The position numbers and the translations under genes are program-made. Under the pieces are notes generated by a model. That model ran no database searches and was not told the origin of the DNA. It saw only the letters and a list, made by a program, of their open reading frames with translations. A stretch of DNA of 5,084 nt from Alphaproteobacteria bacterium (GTDB lineage Bacteria; Pseudomonadota; Alphaproteobacteria; UBA2136; JALTLI01), in the NCBI GenBank assembly GCA_027005635.1, contig JALTLI010000090.1:1-5084 (forward strand). Direction: 5' to 3'. How positions within the stretch are numbered: position 1 is the stretch's first letter; every line of letters starts with the position of its first letter. Below, piece by piece: positions 1-5,084 of this stretch.

Positions 1-789
1 AATATCACAACCAACTTGTTGGGCATCTTTAACTGCGTTATAAACATCTAAGTGCCATTGACTTGGCGTACCTTTTAAAACTGTTCTGGTTAAATCTCCG
101 TAATAGAAATTATCACTTCTGGGAAAACTATCAATAATAATAAATTCATGCGCGTATAAAGCTCCGTATCCTCTTTCATGAGGATCAGCCCCCTGCCCGC
201 CACAAGCAACTATTGGCCCACCTTCCATTGGTATGCAACCAAATTTAGCCAGTACAGCATTTATTTCTCCGCGTAAAATTTCAGATGTTAATACTTCTTT
301 GTTCCATATCAATTTATTATCAAGTGCAATTTCTGCTTCAGCTAATATTTCAAAAGCTCTTTCAAAACCTTTTTGATTGTTTTGTTGAGCTATTCTTATT
401 TTTTCTATTTCATCTAGTGTTTTTATTGCCCTCTCAGGAAAAATAAAGCCATTAGACGGTTGAATATTAATACCCAAATTTTGTAGTTCTACAAATAAAC
501 CAGCTGGAAAATCATTAGGTACTTCCACAACATCTGGCTTATCTTGATTAATTAAATGGGCAATTATTTGTGCCTGAGTTGTAGCATTACTAGCTTTTTT
601 AACATCATTTAAAGAATGAACAACATCAACTTTTGCAACTTTACGTCCGCGTCCAACTTCTAGTGCAGAAAGTATAACATGAGTTTTATTGTTAGAATCC
701 ATGTACCAAGTGTACGGATCAGGTACTTCCATTTTTATAGCGTAATAACTATCACTTCCACAACCATGAATTAATTTTGCTTTTTTCAT
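1..789 (-). CDS. M24-family metallopeptidase, Xaa-Pro aminopeptidase/dipeptidase-like (3' end cut by window edge)
   Basis: I translated this frame by hand from the ATG at 789 down to base 1. It gives 263 codons with no stop, so the C-terminus lies outside the window. Residues 1-120 resemble the creatinase-like N-terminal domain of prolidases and aminopeptidase P. From about residue 125 the pita-bread catalytic domain begins, including GGPIVACGGQGADPHERG (190-207) with His204, then Asp220 in I-I-I-D-S-F-P-R and Asp232 in G-D-L-T-R-T. These fit the His and the two Asp metal ligands of family M24. The remaining His and two Glu ligands would lie in the missing part. Family knowledge: such enzymes are usually cytosolic, use Mn or Co/Zn pairs and cleave peptide bonds next to proline. 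The ligand Asp residues are 12 apart rather than the usual 11 (see findings). The start directly abuts the elbB stop (TAAATG) and has no clear Shine-Dalgarno, so translation is probably coupled. Whether it acts as an aminopeptidase or a dipeptidase cannot be told. Confidence 0.88.
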   Translation of the reverse strand, partial: MKKAKLIHGCGSDSYYAIKMEVPDPYTWYMDSNNKTHVILSALEVGRGRKVAKVDVVHSLNDVKKASNATTQAQIIAHLINQDKPDVVEVPNDFPAGLFVELQNLGINIQPSNGFIFPERAIKTLDEIEKIRIAQQNNQKGFERAFEILAEAEIALDNKLIWNKEVLTSEILRGEINAVLAKFGCIPMEGGPIVACGGQGADPHERGYGALYAHEFIIIDSFPRSDNFYYGDLTRTVLKGTPSQWHLDVYNAVKDAQQVGCDI

Positions 790-1461
790 TTATATATCAA
801 GCAACTCAAATGTTTTAGTAACTAATTTTTCCACACCTTCAGCCATTTCTACAATATTATTAGTAGAACGATAAGCAGGTGTTGAAACAATTTTCTTTTC
901 TTCATCGGTAACAATTTCAGTTGGTAATGCATCTACATGAGTATTACCAAGCTCCATAATAATTTTAGCTAAGTTTTTATCATCACCAATAGTTAATTTA
1001 ATACCTTTACCACGCAAAGCAACAGCTGCTAACGCTACAGGAGAAATACAAATAAAGCCCATAGGTTTTTTAGCTTCAAACATTTCTTCTATTAATTGTT
1101 GGGTATTTAGTTCAACAACCATATCATTAACATTTTCATGTAAACCCATATCAGATAAATTGGTAATAGAACCTAAACCACCTAAGCAAATAAGAGCATC
1201 TAAATCAGTACCCCGAACATCAGATATATCAATAATATTTCCGCGAGCAATTCTTGCAGATTCAACTAATACATTTCTCTTTTCTTCCACTTTATTGTTA
1301 TGAAAGTGGTCTATAACTAGGTTTTGTTCAATATCTGGCGCCATAAAAACTGGTGTTCCACCATGTTTTACAATACTATGTAATAATATAACCGCCTCAT
1401 GAATTTCTGTTCCATCTTTAAAACCACAACCAGAAAGAACTATACCTATTTTTTTACTCAT
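790..1461 (-). CDS. elbB: ElbB (SCRP-27A/YhbL) DJ-1/PfpI-superfamily protein, 'isoprenoid biosynthesis glyoxalase'
   Basis: This complete 223-residue protein matches remembered E. coli ElbB almost end to end and in length (about 217 residues). Shared landmarks are K-K-I-G-x-x-L-S-G-C-G (3-13), D-G-T-E-I-H-E-A-V (16-24), the block around R-N-V-L-x-E-x-A-R-I-x-R-G (62-74), L-D-A-L-I (87-91) with G-G-L-G (94-97), the nucleophile elbow G-F-I-C-I-S-P with Cys138, L-T-I-G (156-159) and K-I-V-S-T-P-A-Y (190-197). Cys138 and a nearby Glu (19 or 22) are the likely active-site pair by analogy with DJ-1. Family knowledge: the protein was named for increasing lycopene yield in E. coli, and weak glyoxalase III-like activity has been ascribed to it, but the physiological role is unsettled. 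It is cytosolic, with no signal peptide or membrane segment. The start has the clearest Shine-Dalgarno in the window (AAGGT, 7 bases from GG to the ATG). It follows prmA after 46 bases and abuts the downstream peptidase gene. Confidence 0.93.
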   Translation of the reverse strand: MSKKIGIVLSGCGFKDGTEIHEAVILLHSIVKHGGTPVFMAPDIEQNLVIDHFHNNKVEEKRNVLVESARIARGNIIDISDVRGTDLDALICLGGLGSITNLSDMGLHENVNDMVVELNTQQLIEEMFEAKKPMGFICISPVALAAVALRGKGIKLTIGDDKNLAKIIMELGNTHVDALPTEIVTDEEKKIVSTPAYRSTNNIVEMAEGVEKLVTKTFELLDI

Positions 1462-1467
1462 TTTTTT

Positions 1468-1472
1468 ACCTT
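1468..1472 (-). promoter_or_regulatory. Ribosome binding site of elbB
   Basis: On the minus strand the sequence AAGGT is followed by six A residues and then the elbB ATG. Seven bases separate the GG from the ATG, a normal Shine-Dalgarno distance. It is the only convincing Shine-Dalgarno among the four starts in the window, and it supports the ATG at 1461 as the start. Confidence 0.55.
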
Positions 1473-1488
1473 TTTATTCTTATAAAAA
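1471..1488. repeat. Short all-A/T inverted repeat in the prmA-elbB gap
   Basis: On the plus strand TTTTTAT (1471-1477), a four-base loop TCTT (1478-1481) and ATAAAAA (1482-1488) form a perfect 7-base-pair inverted repeat. On the transcribed strand it ends right against the GG of the elbB Shine-Dalgarno. With no G-C pair it would be a weak hairpin, and in DNA this AT-rich it may be chance. It does not look like an intrinsic terminator, because there is no GC-rich stem and the following tract on the transcript is A-rich, not U-rich. Confidence 0.3.
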
Positions 1489-1507
1489 TATTATTGAAAC
1501 TAGCTTA

Positions 1508-2377
1508 TTACTTAACAAAAGAAAGAGCAACCCAATTATTCATTTCAAAGCGAGCAGTATTTTTTAAACCTAAACTTGTGTATCTTTTTAGTATTTCATC
1601 TTCTTGTTCGGTTAAAAAGCCAGAAAGAATTGCTACCCCACCTTCTTGCATAACACTTACAAAATCATTTGCCATATCTAATAGTGGTTGCATTAATATG
1701 TTGGCAAAAATTAAATCAAACGGTTGTTTTTCTTGTACTTCTTTAGTATTAAAACCGTCCCCATGAATACATGATACTTTATTAGTAACATTATTTGTTT
1801 GCATATTATCAATACAAGTTTCAACACTTTCCTTATGGATATCCACTGCTAAAAACTTAGTATTTTGCACTTTAGCCGCCGCCATGGCCAAAATACCTGA
1901 ACCTGCACCCATATCTAAACCATTTTTGAAAGTATTTTGCTTAATTAAACTTTCATATAATGTTAAACAACCTGCTGTTGTTGGGTGTTCACCTGTGCCA
2001 AAGGCTAGCCCTGCTGGTATTTTTAAGCCAACCATATTTTGTGGTGTTTGTTCATCAAAACTATGTAAAAAGAACTTACCAATTTCTATTGGAGGAAAGC
2101 TATGTTTAGCTTTTTCATTCCAATCATCTTCGTAAATTGGGGTTATATCTGCACCATTTTTAATTCCAGAGATTTTATCTGCAATACTAACACAGGAAAT
2201 AATGCTTGCTTTAGCTTGCTCTTCATCAAAAAAAGCATTTAATATCCATTCACCTGTATCTTGGTTTCTGCTTATATCTATGCTTGGGGTTAAATTATCT
2301 AGCATTTCTTCGTATGCTGGTATTTTATCTTCATCTAGTTTTCTGGTTAGTTGCCAACTGATTATTTTATTTGCCAT
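1508..2377 (-). CDS. prmA: Ribosomal protein L11 methyltransferase PrmA
   Basis: This 289-residue protein is full length for PrmA, which uses S-adenosylmethionine to trimethylate the alpha-amino group and lysine side chains of ribosomal protein L11. Visible features: a substrate-recognition N-terminal domain (about 1-95); the signature A-G-L-A-F-G-T-G-E-H-P-T-T (122-134); the SAM-binding loop L-D-M-G-A-G-S-G (154-161); an acidic strand end at Asp179 in A-V-D-I that should hold the ribose hydroxyls; and A-N-I-L (225-228), the motif IV equivalent. The Trp near the C-terminus (Trp282 in N-N-W-V-A-L) also fits the family. The ATG at 2377 lies only 3 bases after the uvrD stop. A weak purine-rich AGAAAG (2386-2391) sits 8 bases upstream, inside the end of uvrD, so coupling with uvrD is likely. 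The gene ends in tandem stops (TAATAA, 1510 down to 1505). I associate alphaproteobacterial prmA with uvrD and an aminopeptidase P gene, which this layout resembles. Confidence 0.96.
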   Translation of the reverse strand: MANKIISWQLTRKLDEDKIPAYEEMLDNLTPSIDISRNQDTGEWILNAFFDEEQAKASIISCVSIADKISGIKNGADITPIYEDDWNEKAKHSFPPIEIGKFFLHSFDEQTPQNMVGLKIPAGLAFGTGEHPTTAGCLTLYESLIKQNTFKNGLDMGAGSGILAMAAAKVQNTKFLAVDIHKESVETCIDNMQTNNVTNKVSCIHGDGFNTKEVQEKQPFDLIFANILMQPLLDMANDFVSVMQEGGVAILSGFLTEQEDEILKRYTSLGLKNTARFEMNNWVALSFVK

Positions 2378-2380
2378 TTT

Positions 2381-4600
2381 TTATACTTTCTGTAAATTAG
2401 CCAAAGCAGCAACTAGTTTCTTCTGCCCTGCTTTTTCAAATTGAATTGTTAGGCGTTGTGTTTCACCTTTGCCCTCACTTTTACGAATTGCACCATAGCC
2501 AAATTTTTGGTGAAAAATTCTACTACCAATGGTGTAATCTCCAACTTTTTTGCCTGTTGGTTGAGTATTTGTTACAAACATTGGTTCAACTTCTTTTGTT
2601 TTTCTTGCCCAGTGGCTACCAGTTCCAGAATTAGATCCTCGCCAGTTACTACCACCCGTAGCAGAAGACATTGAGCGCCATGAAGGAGCAGTTGATTCTA
2701 CAAATTTTAAACTGTTTTCAGGCATTTCACCTAAAAACCTAGAAGGAGTTGAAGCATCAAACCTACCATACATCATACGCGTTGAAGCATGAGAAATAAT
2801 AAGTTTACGTTTTGCTCTTGTTATGGCAACGTAAGCTAATCTGCGCTCTTCCTCCACACCTTTTATTCCGCTTTCATCTAAACTCCGTTGATGAGGAAAA
2901 ATTCCTTCTTCAAAGCCAGGGATAAAAACCGTATCAAATTCAAGACCTTTAGCCGCATGAATTGTGGAAAGTTTTACTGTATCTCCCATATTGCGTGTAT
3001 CACCATCCATAACTAATGAAACATGTTCTAAAAATGAAGTTAAATCATCATATTCTTGTAAAGCACGAACCAATTCTTTTAAGTTATCCATACGGTTTTT
3101 TGCTTCGTCTTCATTCTTTTTGTCATTACGCAGCATATCTAGGTAGCCAGATTCCTCTAGCACATCTTCCATTAATCTATCTAGAGTTGTTTCTTTTGCT
3201 TCGGTGCGCCAGCGTTCAATATTACCTGTAAATTCACGTAGCTTTGTAAGCAATCTAGGTGGAATTAACCCGCTATTAACTAAACCAGTTGTTGCTTGAT
3301 ACATTGGTATTTCTTGGTCTCTTGCTAGCATAGAAATTTCATCTACTGTTGCTTTACCTATGCCACGTTTTGGTACATTTATAATTCTTTCAAATGCTAA
3401 ACTATCTTGTAATGATTGAATTAAGCGCAAATAAGCGATAGCATCACGAATTTCTTTTCGTTCATAAAATCGCAGACCACCAACCATAGTATAATCTATT
3501 TTATTTTTAACAAATGCTTCTTCAATTGGTCTGGTTTGAGCAGCTGTTCTTACTAAAACTGCACAATCAGAGTACTTACCGTGGTTATCAATTCTCTCTG
3601 CTATTAAACGGGCTTCTTCTTTACCATCATATACAGGGTGAATTTCTACTGTTTCACCGTTTGCATCTTCAGTCCATAAAGTTTTATCATGGCGGGAATT
3701 GTTTTTAGCTATTAAGCCAGCGGCGGCTTTTAAAATATGCCCACTTGAACGGTAGTTTTGTTCTAGGCGAATTGTTTTTGTCCCTGCAAAATCTTTATCA
3801 AACTTTAAAATGTTTTCAACTTTAGCGCCACGCCATGCGTATATAGATTGATCATCATCTCCTACAACACAAATATTTTTATAGCCCATAACAAGTAAGC
3901 GTAACCATTGGTATTGCACGCTATTGGTATCTTGATACTCATCAACCAACACGTATTTAAATCTATCTTGATATTGCTTAGCTATTTGTGGGTTATTTTT
4001 AAGAAGTAACAAACTTTTTAAGAGTAAATCACCAAAATCTGCGGCATTCATACTTTCTAGGCGTTTTTGATATTCTGTATATAATTGAACACCACAATTA
4101 TTGAATGCTATTTTCTTTTCATTAGGTACATCTTCAGGGCGCCAACCGCTATCTTTCCAATTAGATATAATTGAACCAAGTAAGCGTGGTGGCCATTGTT
4201 TTTCATCTATGCCATTTTCAACTATAATTTGTTTTAGTAGGCGCTTTTGATCGTCCATATCAATAATTACAAAATTTTGGTTTAACCCTGCAAGCTCTGC
4301 ATGTCTGCGTAAAAGCCTTGAACCAATAGAATGAAAAGTCCCAAGCCACATACCAGATGTTGATGCACCAATTAAGTTTTCTACCCGTTCGCTCATTTCC
4401 TTGGCAGCTTTATTGGTAAACGTAACAGACATTATTTCATTAGGAGTAGCTAGCCCTTCACCTAAAATATAGGCAATTCTGGATGTTAAAACCCGTGTTT
4501 TACCAGTACCTGCACCTGCTAAAATTAACAGAGGCCCTTCTGTGTGTTTAACTGCTTCTAACTGAGGGGCATTCAAGCCCTGTAATATTTGATTTTCCAT
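2381..4600 (-). CDS. uvrD: UvrD/PcrA-family superfamily 1A ATP-dependent DNA helicase
   Basis: This 739-residue protein carries the whole SF1A helicase motif set: a Q-motif-like N-A-P-Q (10-13); Walker A A-G-A-G-T-G-K-T (28-35); motif Ia V-T-F-T-N-K-A-A (59-66); motif Ib G-T-F-H-S (87-91); motif II L-V-D-E-Y-Q-D-T (218-225); motif III G-D-D-D-Q-S-I-Y-A-W-R-G (247-258); motif IV L-E-Q-N-Y-R-S (279-285); motif V T-I-H-A-A-K-G-L-E-F (546-555); and motif VI E-E-R-R-L-A-Y-V-A-I-T-R-A (584-596). A Ser/Gly/Trp-rich linker (about 638-668) leads to a Tudor-like C-terminal domain with G-S-R-I-F-H-Q-K-F-G-Y-G (692-703), which in this family contacts RNA polymerase or repair partners. Known role: 3'-5' unwinding in nucleotide-excision and mismatch repair and removal of protein roadblocks. 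The ATG at 4600 is the only plausible start, because an in-frame TAA lies 18 bases upstream with no start codon between. No Shine-Dalgarno is visible. UvrD fits better than Rep because of the C-terminal domain; PcrA would be an equally valid name. Confidence 0.97.
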   Translation of the reverse strand: MENQILQGLNAPQLEAVKHTEGPLLILAGAGTGKTRVLTSRIAYILGEGLATPNEIMSVTFTNKAAKEMSERVENLIGASTSGMWLGTFHSIGSRLLRRHAELAGLNQNFVIIDMDDQKRLLKQIIVENGIDEKQWPPRLLGSIISNWKDSGWRPEDVPNEKKIAFNNCGVQLYTEYQKRLESMNAADFGDLLLKSLLLLKNNPQIAKQYQDRFKYVLVDEYQDTNSVQYQWLRLLVMGYKNICVVGDDDQSIYAWRGAKVENILKFDKDFAGTKTIRLEQNYRSSGHILKAAAGLIAKNNSRHDKTLWTEDANGETVEIHPVYDGKEEARLIAERIDNHGKYSDCAVLVRTAAQTRPIEEAFVKNKIDYTMVGGLRFYERKEIRDAIAYLRLIQSLQDSLAFERIINVPKRGIGKATVDEISMLARDQEIPMYQATTGLVNSGLIPPRLLTKLREFTGNIERWRTEAKETTLDRLMEDVLEESGYLDMLRNDKKNEDEAKNRMDNLKELVRALQEYDDLTSFLEHVSLVMDGDTRNMGDTVKLSTIHAAKGLEFDTVFIPGFEEGIFPHQRSLDESGIKGVEEERRLAYVAITRAKRKLIISHASTRMMYGRFDASTPSRFLGEMPENSLKFVESTAPSWRSMSSATGGSNWRGSNSGTGSHWARKTKEVEPMFVTNTQPTGKKVGDYTIGSRIFHQKFGYGAIRKSEGKGETQRLTIQFEKAGQKKLVAALANLQKV

Positions 4601-4632
4601 AGGTGTATTTGTACATTTTTATAGGTTAAACG
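4601..4632 (-). other. Gap between ung and uvrD: no ribosome binding site seen
   Basis: These 32 bases separate the ung TGA from the uvrD ATG. They contain no AGGAG-like sequence within reach of the uvrD start. A TATAAAAAT stretch (4615-4623) resembles a -10 element, but I cannot match it with a -35 box and it lies very close to the start codon, so I do not call it a promoter. There is no hairpin with a U tract, so transcription from ung probably continues into uvrD. Confidence 0.4.
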
Positions 4633-5084
4633 TCAATTTTTATTACACCAATCAATAGCTTTTTTACCATGTTGAATAAGATACTCATTACACAAAGAAA
4701 AATGTTTGCAACCAAAAAAGCCACGATGAGCAGAAAGTGGTGAAGGATGAACAGCTTTTAAAACTAAATGCTTATTTTTATCTATATTTAAACCTTTTTT
4801 ATGGGCGTAACTTCCCCATAATAAAAAGACAGTATTTTCAGTTTTTGTATTTACTATTTCAATAATTTTATCTGTGAATTGTTCCCAGCCTTTGTTTGCG
4901 TGTGCTCCTGCATTGCCCTCTTCCACTGTTAATACACTATTTAATAATAAAATTCCTTGTTTTGCCCAGTTTTCTAGGTTTCCACTAATTGGTATTTCAC
5001 AGCCTATATCATTGGTAATTTCTTTATAAATATTTTTTAGTGATGGCGGTATTTTCACCCCTTGTTCAACAGAAAAACATAAAC
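4633..5084 (-). CDS. ung: Uracil-DNA glycosylase, family 1 (5' end cut by window edge)
   Basis: This is the C-terminal part, about 149 residues, of a family-1 uracil-DNA glycosylase, which removes uracil from DNA at the start of base-excision repair. The frame stays open to the right edge. The first complete visible codons read L-C-F-S-V-E-Q-G-V-K-I-P-P-S-L, which continues the family block that follows the catalytic GQDPYHG motif, so that motif and its Asp should lie just outside the window. Present here are L-L-L-N-S-V-L-T-V, whose Asn recognises uracil (Asn123 in E. coli); the G-W-E-Q-F-T-D block; L-L-W-G-S-Y-A; and the DNA-intercalation and catalytic motif H-P-S-P-L-S-A-H-R, whose first His is the catalytic His187 equivalent, followed by G-F-F-G-C-K-H-F. 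Compared with the 229-residue E. coli protein, roughly 80 N-terminal residues are missing. A GTG at 5058 is an internal valine, not the start. The gene ends in TGA, 32 bases before uvrD, probably in the same operon. Confidence 0.95.
   Translation of the reverse strand, partial: LCFSVEQGVKIPPSLKNIYKEITNDIGCEIPISGNLENWAKQGILLLNSVLTVEEGNAGAHANKGWEQFTDKIIEIVNTKTENTVFLLWGSYAHKKGLNIDKNKHLVLKAVHPSPLSAHRGFFGCKHFSLCNEYLIQHGKKAIDWCNKN

Noticed and set aside
1462..1507. Intrinsic terminator or promoter between prmA and elbB
   Set aside because: The only inverted repeat is all A/T with no following U tract on the transcript. No convincing -35/-10 pair with good spacing is visible.
2636..2690. Ser/Gly/Trp-rich, low-complexity stretch of the helicase as a sign of frameshift or foreign insertion
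   Set aside because: The frame is continuous into a good Tudor-like C-terminal domain, and a variable flexible linker at this place is normal for UvrD/PcrA proteins.
1494..3708. Several plus-strand open frames of 60-90 codons opposite prmA and uvrD
   Set aside because: They lie wholly or almost wholly antisense to well-supported genes, show no recognisable domains and have the Cys/Ser/Leu-rich composition expected of shadow frames.
4548..4616. A 22-codon minus-strand open frame starting at an ATG 16 bases before uvrD, a possible leader peptide
   Set aside because: It is out of frame with uvrD, overlaps its start, has no ribosome binding site and encodes nothing recognisable. It is most likely chance.
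5056..5058. GTG start codon giving a 141-residue stand-alone protein
   Set aside because: The frame is open upstream to the window edge and encodes conserved uracil-DNA glycosylase residues (L-C-F-S-V-E-Q-G). The GTG is an internal valine of a gene cut by the window, not a real start.
1..5084. Defence system, mobile element, CRISPR array or RNA gene
   Set aside because: The window is almost fully occupied by five housekeeping genes on one strand with short gaps. No direct-repeat arrays, transposase motifs, tRNA-like folds or integration sites were seen on either strand.

Overview
The window looks like ordinary chromosomal housekeeping DNA from an AT-rich bacterium (mid-30s percent G+C by eye). 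The protein motifs point to Alphaproteobacteria. The helicase has the motif V form H-A-A-K-G-L-E-F-D followed by E-E-G-x-F-P-H-Q-R-S-L-D-E, and PrmA has an H-P-T-T-x-G-C-L motif and a short C-terminal tail. Both are forms I associate with that class. This placement is inferred from remembered family features, not from a search.

All five genes lie on the minus strand, so transcription runs from high to low coordinates. In that order they are: the C-terminal two thirds of uracil-DNA glycosylase (ung, cut by the right edge); a complete UvrD/PcrA-type helicase (uvrD); the ribosomal protein L11 methyltransferase (prmA); the DJ-1/PfpI-superfamily protein ElbB (elbB); and the N-terminal 263 residues of an M24-family Xaa-Pro peptidase (cut by the left edge). 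The gaps are 32, 3, 46 and 0 bases. There is no stretch of 300 bases without a gene, and I see no rRNA, tRNA, CRISPR array, mobile element or strong terminator. The spacing suggests one transcription unit, with the first promoter outside the window.

Functionally, ung and uvrD form a DNA-repair pair (uracil excision, and strand unwinding in excision or mismatch repair). prmA modifies the ribosome. elbB and the peptidase are tightly joined (stop and start codons abut as TAAATG), but no shared pathway can be read from the sequence. I found no evidence of an undescribed system. The points worth a second look are modest: elbB sitting between prmA and an aminopeptidase gene, the altered metal-ligand spacing in the M24 peptidase, the lack of Shine-Dalgarno sequences at two of the starts, and a false GTG start inside ung at the window edge.
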